Shown here piece by piece: positions 14,161-21,004 of a stretch of 21,004 nt of DNA; positions within the stretch are counted from its first letter, which is position 1, and the number at the start of each line of letters is the position of its first letter. The stretch comes from JAVBNO01 sp031551485 (GTDB lineage: Bacteria; Bacillota; Clostridia; Oscillospirales; Ruminococcaceae), in assembly GCA_031551485.1 (NCBI GenBank), contig JAVBNO010000021.1, positions 1 to 21,004 of the forward strand, given 5' to 3'. Below the pieces are notes generated by a model. It was not told where the DNA came from and ran no database searches. It saw nothing but the letters and a program-made list of their open reading frames with translations. Position numbers and translations under genes: made by a program.

Positions 14161-15648
14161 TCACTTAATGCTCTGTTGGTATTGGGTGGGCCACATGCCG
14201 GTTTCCTTCTTGAATGCCTTGGAAAAATAGTAAGGATCCTGGTACCCCACCATCTGAGCCACCTCGCGCATGCGTAGCTCCGGCTGGCGGGAAATGGTTG
14301 CTTTTGCTTTTTCCATCCGCAAAAAGGTGATATATTCCGAGGGGCTTACGCCCTTGTGGCGGCGAAAAATCTTGCTTATGTAGGACGGCACAAACCCGAA
14401 TTGCCGCGACAGCATCTCATTGGTAATATTGCGGTTGTAGTTTCGCTCCAGATATTGTTCCATTCTGGTGATAACGTCTTTTTGTTCGATGTTGAATTCG
14501 GCGGCGTTAAACTGGTTCAGAATGGCGAACAGGTCTTTGGCCAACCCGTCGGGCGATACCACGTTGGAGACCGCTTCGGTAATATCCGCCTTAATATCTG
14601 CCACGCGGGGCGTTTGCAGCCGCGGGTCGCAGATAACAGCGTCTAGGAAATGGCAAAATTCAAGCTGTGTCATATGGGCATTGACTGCATTATGGACAGC
14701 GTCTTCAACGTTTGCCGCCAAAAGGTCGTGGTTCTTGGCGCAAAGCGCTTCTACAATTTCGGCAACGGGCAACACAGAGAGAGACGCCTCGCGTTTTTGG
14801 GGGATGTCTGTTTCCCAGAAAAGTTGAGAACAACACAACCGGATGCTGTTATAAAGGCGCGCCCGCAAAGCGCGAATGATTGTGCCGACCTCCCATATGG
14901 CCAAACGCTCGGGATAAGCGCATAACGTAACCGCCACTGGAGTCGCCCGAGTAGAAAAATTTTTGTAAACGTTGCCGACCACTTCTTGCAGACGCTCTTC
15001 GGGTACATTTTCGAGCACAAAAACACGTTCCGGTCGAAATTTACCCTCAAATACCAGCACGCTTTCGCCCTCGACAAGATTTGCCTCGACAAGCGTTTCG
15101 GGGGATAACGGTTCCCAAAACGCGGCGCCAGGGGTCATGGAATCATCCGGCGAAAGTGGCCATGCCCCAACACAGGCCAGAAAGACCGCGCAGGTGGCGG
15201 CATCTCCCTTTTTTTCAACCGGCGGTCGGTTCAGGCTTTGCTGAAGCAGCATACGCTTTTTCTCCACTTCCCGCATGGAACAGTAATCTTCCAGGCGGCC
15301 CAGAAGGTCGCCCAGTTTGTCCCGGGAAAGGGGTTTAAGCAAATAATCGAACGCGCCCAACCGCAAAGCGGATTGGGCGTAGCCAAAATCCTGGTACCCG
15401 CTTTGCACCACTGCAATACATTCAGGGTGGCGCTGCTTAATTTCTTCCAACAGCTCAATGCCGTCCATCACCGGCATGCGGATGTCGGTGATCACGACAT
15501 CCACCGGCTCGCGGACAAGCCAATCCAACGCCGCCTGGCCGTTGATTGCGCAGCCGACAACGAAAAAAGCGGGAGAGGTTTGCTCGATCATTTTTTGAAT
15601 GGCCCGTCCAATGGGCGGTTCGTCTTCCACAAGTAATACTTTAATCAT
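14161..15648 (-). CDS. YesN-type response regulator, AraC-family DNA-binding domain
   Basis: A 495-residue response regulator. The receiver domain (1-120) has the acidic pocket E8-D9, phospho-acceptor D55 in VVITDIRMP, S83 and K105 in DYLLKPL. A long middle region (about 125-380) has no recognised motif. The C-terminal AraC-type double helix-turn-helix (about 395-495) contains SYISKIFRRHKGVSPSEY and the second-HTH signature VAQMVGYQDPYYFSKAFK. It is phosphorylated by the kinase encoded just upstream, with which it overlaps by 8 nt. Proteins of this class normally activate adjacent sugar-transport genes, so the ABC operon directly downstream is the likely target. Confidence 0.93.
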   Translation of the reverse strand: MIKVLLVEDEPPIGRAIQKMIEQTSPAFFVVGCAINGQAALDWLVREPVDVVITDIRMPVMDGIELLEEIKQRHPECIAVVQSGYQDFGYAQSALRLGAFDYLLKPLSRDKLGDLLGRLEDYCSMREVEKKRMLLQQSLNRPPVEKKGDAATCAVFLACVGAWPLSPDDSMTPGAAFWEPLSPETLVEANLVEGESVLVFEGKFRPERVFVLENVPEERLQEVVGNVYKNFSTRATPVAVTLCAYPERLAIWEVGTIIRALRARLYNSIRLCCSQLFWETDIPQKREASLSVLPVAEIVEALCAKNHDLLAANVEDAVHNAVNAHMTQLEFCHFLDAVICDPRLQTPRVADIKADITEAVSNVVSPDGLAKDLFAILNQFNAAEFNIEQKDVITRMEQYLERNYNRNITNEMLSRQFGFVPSYISKIFRRHKGVSPSEYITFLRMEKAKATISRQPELRMREVAQMVGYQDPYYFSKAFKKETGMWPTQYQQSIK

Positions 15649-17359
15649 TTTTTTTGCTGCTAATCGTTACGACGGTGCCGCAAGGAGTATTGTCACGAAT
15701 GGTACATTGGGCGCCGCCAAAAAATTGTAACCGAATGATTGTGTTGGCAAGGCCAAGCCCGCCAATTTTTAGCTCTGCGTAATTTTCCGGAGTTTCTTCG
15801 GCATATTTCTTCACTTTTTCCTCCATTTCTTCCCGTTGCTTGGCGTCAAATCCGGCACCATTATCGGCAATGGCCGCCACCCAGCCGCCGGCAACACGGC
15901 GCACCGAAACCTCAATCCGCCAGGGAGGCGGTACAGGCTTAAACCCGTGTTCGAAGCAGTTTTCGACAATGGGCTGAAACACCAGCCGGGGCAAAGGGAT
16001 GAGATCCAAACCGGGATCCATCTCAATGGAATAAGAAAAATATTTCTCATAGCGCAGCTTCATCAAAGCAAGGTAGTTGTGCAGGTTGTCAATTTCGCTG
16101 CCAAGGGTACTGGCGCTTGTATCGGCAGAATAGCGCATAATGCCTGAAATTTTTTCACAGGTATCTACAATCTGGTCGCTGCCCGCCTCCATGCCCATGC
16201 CGCTTAAAAGCGACAGGGAGTTGAACAGAAAGTGCGGGTTCATTTGGGATTGCAATGCCTGCAAATAAGCTTTTTTTTCAAAATTGATTGAATCAGTGAT
16301 CCTGGTGAGCATGGTTGTGAACGCCTGTCCAAGCTCCTTGACTTCGTCGGTGCTCTCGGAAGTGACCCAATTGGAGGGCAAATTGCCGACAGAGGCCTCG
16401 CGCACTTTTTGGCTCAACCTGACCAATGGGGTGCTAATACGCCGCGAGACCACGTAGATGACAAGCATCAGCAACAGCACCAGCGCCGCGCCGCCCACCA
16501 GCAAAAACCATAATACCGAGGTGTAAGGGCGCATCATGCTTTCGCGGCTTTGGGCCAGCGCGACAGTCCAGCCATAGTCAGCAACTGGTTGTTTGACAAT
16601 GCTGAAGCCGCCGGACTCAACGCTGGAAAAAGACAAATTATCGGGCCAAACCTGCGTGCCGTTCTCGTCCAGAAGGAAAACCTGCATTTCAGAAAGAACA
16701 TCCAGTCGCATACGGGATTCCAGCGTGGAAACCGGCTGCTGAATCTCCACAACGCCGTAGACCGCGCTGCCATAATAATTGGTGATCGGTAGAAGCAGCG
16801 ATAGATATTGGGCGTCATACACGCCGGACCAGCGGTCAAGACTGGGGGGAAGCAGGACAGTATGCGTCCCCACGCGGGTGAAAGTGTCCATCAGGTCCTG
16901 CATAGCGGAATATGTGCACAGCTCGGACACGCGGGACTGGGGTTCTGTGGGCGCGCCGGAACAGATATAGTCGCCGTATTGGTTGTAAACACTGATCCGC
17001 CAGATCAGCATATTGGGCCCGTTATAGGAGGTGAGTACGCTGCCGATGTCAATGCTCTGCAAAATATCGTTTTCAAAGTAATTGCTGCCATCTTTTTCTG
17101 TTTGCAGGCGGCTAAATACGTTGATAATCCGTTCATCGGTGCGCACCTGCTCTCCCATCTTCAGCATCTCGTTAAACGTGTCTTCCACCTGCACAGCCAT
17201 TTTATCGGCCAGCTGCGACTGATTAATCTGGGCGGTTTTTTCGCTTACACCCACAATATAACGGTAAGCAAGAGCAATGGCGGCCAGCACGATCGCCATA
17301 AAGATCAGCGAGTAAGACAACATGAGCCTGCGCAAAAGACCATGCCGAGCAATCTGCAT
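15641..17359 (-). CDS. YesM-type sensor histidine kinase
   Basis: A 572-residue membrane sensor kinase. TM1 is at about 13-33, an extracellular Cache-like sensing domain at about 34-280, TM2 at about 282-305 and a HAMP linker at about 306-360. The His_kinase domain has phospho-acceptor H376 in QMNPHFLFNSL. The ATPase domain carries the N-box PIVENCFEHGF (N467), DNGAGF (499-504) and GGLGLAN (533-539). This is the LytS/YesM class. The ATG at 17359 follows GGGAAGTG. Because it has its own large extracellular domain it could sense ligand directly, or through a binding protein such as the one at 8317-9378. Confidence 0.93.
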   Translation of the reverse strand: MQIARHGLLRRLMLSYSLIFMAIVLAAIALAYRYIVGVSEKTAQINQSQLADKMAVQVEDTFNEMLKMGEQVRTDERIINVFSRLQTEKDGSNYFENDILQSIDIGSVLTSYNGPNMLIWRISVYNQYGDYICSGAPTEPQSRVSELCTYSAMQDLMDTFTRVGTHTVLLPPSLDRWSGVYDAQYLSLLLPITNYYGSAVYGVVEIQQPVSTLESRMRLDVLSEMQVFLLDENGTQVWPDNLSFSSVESGGFSIVKQPVADYGWTVALAQSRESMMRPYTSVLWFLLVGGAALVLLLMLVIYVVSRRISTPLVRLSQKVREASVGNLPSNWVTSESTDEVKELGQAFTTMLTRITDSINFEKKAYLQALQSQMNPHFLFNSLSLLSGMGMEAGSDQIVDTCEKISGIMRYSADTSASTLGSEIDNLHNYLALMKLRYEKYFSYSIEMDPGLDLIPLPRLVFQPIVENCFEHGFKPVPPPWRIEVSVRRVAGGWVAAIADNGAGFDAKQREEMEEKVKKYAEETPENYAELKIGGLGLANTIIRLQFFGGAQCTIRDNTPCGTVVTISSKKND

Positions 17360-17395
17360 TTTATCACTTCCCGTCTCTACCGATTAACCATATTT

Positions 17396-17424
17396 AATAT
17401 AGCATACGGGATGTTTTTTGTATA
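17396..17424 (-). promoter_or_regulatory. Possible promoter of the two-component system
   Basis: On the minus strand, -35 TATACA (17419-17424) and -10 TATATT (17396-17401) are 17 bp apart. They lie in the 89-nt gap upstream of the kinase and downstream of the E1 gene. No terminator for the E1 gene is visible in the gap, so read-through from E1 is also possible. Confidence 0.42.
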
Positions 17425-17448
17425 GACTGCTAAAGATTGCCGGCGGCG

Positions 17449-19917
17449 CTAAACGCCTGCTTTTGCGCGGCGAATCTGTTCTACCTCGGTACAGCCATCG
17501 ATGGAAGAATACCCCTTTAAAGGCATGATCTTTTCATGAATGGCGGTAAGCATCCACGCCTCCTGAGGGAAGAAGTCGGCGTCAAATTCAAACGGCGGGG
17601 TAATCCAATTGCGCGCGCCCACCACGACCGGCGGTGCGTCAAGGTAGTCAAAAGCCAGCTCGGTAATATTTTGTGCAATGTCATTCAGGAAAGATCCGCG
17701 CGAACAGGCGTCCGAGGTCAGCAGTACTTTGCCGGTTTTCTGAACGGATTGTACGATAGGTTCATAGTCCAGCGGAACCAGTGAGTGCAAGTTAATAATT
17801 TCGGCAGAGACGCCATACTGCTTCTGCAATGTATCGGCGGCCTTAACCGCGCGGTAAAGCGTAGCTCCTACGGTGAGGATCGTCAGGTCGCTGCCTGCCC
17901 GGACCCGGTTGACAGAACCAAATGGAATCTCATAGGGATCAGCCGGAACGCCGCCCTCGTGAAACTCCTCCGCCACTTCGTACAGGCGCTGGCTTTCGAA
18001 GAAGACGACAGGATCGGTCGAATTGAGGGCAGCTGTCATCAAGCCCTTAGCCTCCCAAGGGGTGGCGGGAAAGCAGACCTTCAACCCCGGAATGTGCGCG
18101 GGTAGGGCGGTCCAGTCCTGGCTGTGCTGCGCGCCGTATTTGGAACCCACCGATACCCGCAGCACCACCGGCATTTTTAAAATACCCGCGCTCATAGCCT
18201 GCCATTTGGCCATCTGGTTAAAGATTTCGTCGCCGGCGCGGCCCATAAAATCGGCGTACATCAGCTCCACAATCACTCGCCCGCCGGAAAGGCCATAGCC
18301 CACCGATGTACCTACAATAGCCGCCTCGGAAATAGGCGAATTGAATAGACGAGAGTAGGGGATTACTTCAGAAAGGCCCCGGTAAACGGCAAACGCGCCG
18401 CCCCACTCCCGCACGTCCTCGCCGTAACTGATCAAAGTCGCGTCTTCGTAGTATTTGTCGATGATAGGCTCAAACAAAGCGTCGCGATAGTTAAACGCCT
18501 TGATTTTGGATACCGGCTTGCCGTCTTTAAATGCGGAGCGTTCTTTGCCCTCAATCTGCTTGACGCGCGAACAGCTTTCTTTTGGCCCCAGCACCTCGGG
18601 CGTTCGGTCGCCAAAACTCTGGCGGCGCTCGTTCGAGAACATAAGGCTTTCGACAATGCCGGGTGTTTTTTGAAAACTAATATAGGGCGAAACATCCGGG
18701 TCGGAAGCCAGCTTTGTAACTTCGGTGATCTTGCGGCGGGTATTTTCCCAAATCTCTTCAAAAGCGCTTTGCTGTGCAATGCCGGCTTTGACGAGCGCCG
18801 CGCGGTAGTTGACAAGAGGATCAATCTCGTTCCAGGCTTCAATCTCGCTTTTTTCACGATAAGCGTTGGCGTCGGAGGTGGAATGGCCGCAGAGCCGGTA
18901 GGTTACGCAATCCAAAAGGACAGGGCCGTCTTTGTCGCGCAGAATGGGCAGCTTGCGGCGGTATGCGTCAATGACAGCCAGCGGATTGTAACCGTCAATG
19001 CGTTCGGCGTGCATCTGGTTGGGGGTAAGCCCGGCGCCCACGCGGGCCAAAAAGTCGTAGCCCATGGTCTCGCCGCGGGTTTGTCCACCCATGCCGTAGC
19101 CGTTGTTGTTAAAGTGATAAAGAATCGGCAGGCCGCCGTTTTTGCCCTCTTCCCAAAGGGTGCGATATTGATCCATCACCGCGAAGTGAAAGCTTTCCCA
19201 CACCGGGCCGCAACCCAGGCTGCCGTCTCCGGCGTTGGCCACCACCACCCCGTCCTTACGGTTGCATTTTTTAAACAGGGCCGCTCCAGTGGCAATGGGG
19301 GCCGACCCGCCAACGATGGCATTGTTGGGGTAGATGCCGAAAGGCAGAAAGAAAGCGTGCATCGATCCGCCCAGGCCCAGGTGGAAACCGGTTTCCCGGG
19401 CAAAAATCTCGGAGGCGGTGCCATATAGAACAAAATGGATGGCAAGTTCTTTCACACTGCCGCCACTGGCCATGCGTTCGGCTATTTTTAAGGTTTTACC
19501 GCCCAAAAATGACTCCATAATACGCATGAGTTCGTCGTCAGGCAGCTTTTCGATGCAAGAGAGCGCCTTTGCCAAAATTTCGCCGTGGCTGCGATGAGAA
19601 CCGAATGTGAAATCCTCCTGCCCCAACAGATAGGCCTGCCCTACGGCGGCGGCTTCCTGCCCCAGCGAAAGGTGCGCGGGGCCCGGATAGGTGTGCTCCA
19701 CGCCGTTATAGTTTCCCTGCGTCTTAATGAGGTTGATCATCGTCTCAAATTCGCGCAGCAGGGTCATATCCCGGAAAATTCGCATGAAGTCGTTATTGGT
19801 AAAAAATTCTTTTTCTTGCGCAATTGTTTTGTGGTAGGCGTTCACCGGAATATCTTCAAAATGGATGGCACCGGCTTTTCGAATTGTTGCGGGGTCAACA
19901 ATTTGGGATTTGGGCAT
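17449..19917 (-). CDS. Fused E1 alpha-beta subunit, 2-oxoacid dehydrogenase complex
   Basis: An 822-residue thiamine-diphosphate enzyme that joins the E1 alpha and beta chains of a pyruvate, branched-chain or acetoin-type dehydrogenase. The alpha part (about 40-400) has HRSHGEILAKA, GLGGSMHAFF and the ThDP motif, which starts GDGSLGCG (230-237) and ends FNNNGYGMGG (269-278). A charged linker follows (about 400-475). The beta part (about 476-805) has the cofactor-activating E531 (NSPISEAAIVG) and H598 (YGAQHSQDW). Compared with ordinary E1 alpha there is an insert of about 45 residues after HGEILAKA and a longer ThDP loop. The ATG at 19917 follows AAAGGA at about 10 nt. It is 20 nt downstream of the E3 gene. 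The substrate cannot be told from sequence. Confidence 0.88.
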   Translation of the reverse strand: MPKSQIVDPATIRKAGAIHFEDIPVNAYHKTIAQEKEFFTNNDFMRIFRDMTLLREFETMINLIKTQGNYNGVEHTYPGPAHLSLGQEAAAVGQAYLLGQEDFTFGSHRSHGEILAKALSCIEKLPDDELMRIMESFLGGKTLKIAERMASGGSVKELAIHFVLYGTASEIFARETGFHLGLGGSMHAFFLPFGIYPNNAIVGGSAPIATGAALFKKCNRKDGVVVANAGDGSLGCGPVWESFHFAVMDQYRTLWEEGKNGGLPILYHFNNNGYGMGGQTRGETMGYDFLARVGAGLTPNQMHAERIDGYNPLAVIDAYRRKLPILRDKDGPVLLDCVTYRLCGHSTSDANAYREKSEIEAWNEIDPLVNYRAALVKAGIAQQSAFEEIWENTRRKITEVTKLASDPDVSPYISFQKTPGIVESLMFSNERRQSFGDRTPEVLGPKESCSRVKQIEGKERSAFKDGKPVSKIKAFNYRDALFEPIIDKYYEDATLISYGEDVREWGGAFAVYRGLSEVIPYSRLFNSPISEAAIVGTSVGYGLSGGRVIVELMYADFMGRAGDEIFNQMAKWQAMSAGILKMPVVLRVSVGSKYGAQHSQDWTALPAHIPGLKVCFPATPWEAKGLMTAALNSTDPVVFFESQRLYEVAEEFHEGGVPADPYEIPFGSVNRVRAGSDLTILTVGATLYRAVKAADTLQKQYGVSAEIINLHSLVPLDYEPIVQSVQKTGKVLLTSDACSRGSFLNDIAQNITELAFDYLDAPPVVVGARNWITPPFEFDADFFPQEAWMLTAIHEKIMPLKGYSSIDGCTEVEQIRRAKAGV

Positions 19918-19937
19918 AACAGGTCATTCCTTTCGGC

Positions 19938-21004
19938 CTAGATTTGAAAGAGCGCTTCGCGCACAATTTCGCTTACCGTGGGGTGAGGGAAGATAAGCTG
20001 CCGGATGTCGCCAAGAGGCATTTCGCGTTCGATCATCAGTGCAGCGCCGTAGATGATCTCAGACGCATAGCTGCCTATCATATGCACCCCCAGCAGGCGG
20101 TCGTTTTTGGTATCGACCACAATTTTGCAAACGCCGTCGCCCTTTTCAGTTTCAGCCAGATAGCGTCCCGCATAGGACATGGGCAAGGTTACCGTTTGAA
20201 AGTCGTAGCCATTTTGACGGGCAGTTTCTTCTGTTTCACCCACTCCGGCCACTTCCGGGTTTGTATAGATCACCGAGGGTACCGCGTTGTAGCGCATTTG
20301 ATCGTTGCCGCCCAGCATATGGTTCACCGCTACCTCGGCTTCCCGGTAAGCGGTATGGGCCAGCATGGATTTTCCGTTTACGTCGCCGGCTGCGTACACG
20401 CCGGGAATATTGGTCAGCATTCGGCTGTCGGTGACAATGGCGCCGTTCTCGCAATAAACGCCAATGTTTTCAAGGCCGATATTCTGTGTGAAAGCCCTTC
20501 GCCCAATGCTAAGAAGCACTTTGTCGGCGCTCAGCTCCTTTTGCTGCCCCTGGCTTTCCAATATAACAGCGCCGTTTTTGATGGCGATAACTTTACTGCC
20601 CAGCTGAAAATCTACGCCCTTTTGCTGATAATTTTTGAGCAGGATGCGACCGATGTCGCCGTCGGTCGGGCCTGCAATGTGGTCGAGCATCTCAATGACC
20701 GCCACCTGGCTGCCCGCCGAGTTAAAGTAAGAGGCCATCTCCAAACCGATAACGCCGCCGCCAATCATCACAAGGCGGGAGGGGATTTCGGGGATATTCA
20801 GAATCTCGCGGTTGGTGAGGGCAAAGCCATTTTCCAATGCCTCATTCAGACCAGGAATCGGCGGCAAGGTCGGAACCGATCCGGTGGATATTTGCAAACA
20901 TTTTGCGGCCAGCTCCTGTCCGTTTACCGACAGGCAAAAAGCCCCGTTTTGCCGGCCAAGAATTTTGCCTTCACCCGCAATAATGGTGACATTACTCTTT
21001 TTCT
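19938..21004 (-). CDS. lpdA: Dihydrolipoyl dehydrogenase (E3), 5' end outside window
   Basis: The C-terminal 355 codons of a dihydrolipoamide dehydrogenase, the flavoprotein that reoxidises the lipoyl arm of a 2-oxoacid dehydrogenase complex with NAD+. The frame stays open to the right edge, and the residues read there (NVTIIAGEGKILG, then AAKCLQISTGSVPTLPPIPG) fit the family, so a TTG at 20897 is not a real start. Visible parts are the NAD-binding motif IGGGVIGLEMA, the second FAD motif GVYAAGDVNGKSMLAHTA and the C-terminal dimer and catalytic motif FPHPTVSEIVREAL, with the active-site His-Glu pair. The FAD-binding N-terminus and the redox-active CxxxxC lie beyond the window. It shares an operon with the E1 fusion. 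Confidence 0.93.
   Translation of the reverse strand, partial: KKSNVTIIAGEGKILGRQNGAFCLSVNGQELAAKCLQISTGSVPTLPPIPGLNEALENGFALTNREILNIPEIPSRLVMIGGGVIGLEMASYFNSAGSQVAVIEMLDHIAGPTDGDIGRILLKNYQQKGVDFQLGSKVIAIKNGAVILESQGQQKELSADKVLLSIGRRAFTQNIGLENIGVYCENGAIVTDSRMLTNIPGVYAAGDVNGKSMLAHTAYREAEVAVNHMLGGNDQMRYNAVPSVIYTNPEVAGVGETEETARQNGYDFQTVTLPMSYAGRYLAETEKGDGVCKIVVDTKNDRLLGVHMIGSYASEIIYGAALMIEREMPLGDIRQLIFPHPTVSEIVREALFQI

Noticed and set aside
19938..20897. Short E3 starting at TTG 20897
   Set aside because: The frame continues upstream with family-typical sequence to the window edge, so the gene is partial rather than short.
1..21004. tRNA or rRNA genes, CRISPR arrays, insertion sequences, prophage or toxin-antitoxin genes
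   Set aside because: No cloverleaf-like segment, spaced repeat array, transposase or phage-type protein was seen on either strand. Absence is judged by eye only.

Overview
The window looks like a catabolic region of a Bacillota genome, probably Clostridia-like. The pointers are strong Shine-Dalgarno sites, frequent TTG/GTG starts, a YesM/YesN-type sensor and regulator pair, lipoprotein sugar-binding proteins and a secreted DUF3888-like protein. The assignment is an inference from gene style; there is no rRNA or other phylogenetic marker. Nearly everything is on the minus strand. Only the first small gene (68-493) and a lone binding lipoprotein (8317-9378) are on the plus strand.

Region 1 (about 570-6504, minus) is a complete lower meta-cleavage operon. 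Its order is IclR-type regulator, hydroxymuconic semialdehyde hydrolase, 2-oxopent-4-enoate hydratase, acylating acetaldehyde dehydrogenase, 4-hydroxy-2-oxovalerate aldolase, XylT-like [2Fe-2S] ferredoxin and XylE-type catechol 2,3-dioxygenase. Together they would take catechol or an alkylcatechol to pyruvate, acetyl-CoA and a short acid through the hydrolytic branch. No ring hydroxylase and no dehydrogenase/tautomerase/decarboxylase branch is present. A good promoter (6432-6460), preceded by two 17-bp direct repeats 21 bp apart, drives the operon.

Region 2 (6615-14142) is a sugar uptake and isomerisation region. It holds an AraA/FucI-like isomerase with its own terminator, a divergent RhaS/LsrB-like binding lipoprotein, and a minus-strand ABC operon (RbsA-like ATPase, two different RbsC-like permeases, RbsB-like lipoprotein). 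Region 3 (14161-17359) is the overlapping YesM-type kinase and YesN-type regulator, ending in a terminator just upstream of the ABC operon promoter. A shared 12-bp motif (ATGGAGAATATG and variants) lies at the ABC promoter and in the isomerase/lipoprotein divergent region, which suggests one regulon.

Region 4 (17449-21004) carries a fused E1 alpha-beta subunit of a 2-oxoacid dehydrogenase complex and, upstream of it, dihydrolipoyl dehydrogenase, which runs off the right edge. No E2 is in view. The complex could consume pyruvate, a product of the meta-cleavage pathway, but its substrate cannot be fixed from sequence.

The most striking feature is an oxygen-dependent ring-cleavage operon, including the ferredoxin that rescues the dioxygenase, inside what looks like an anaerobe-style sugar-uptake neighbourhood.
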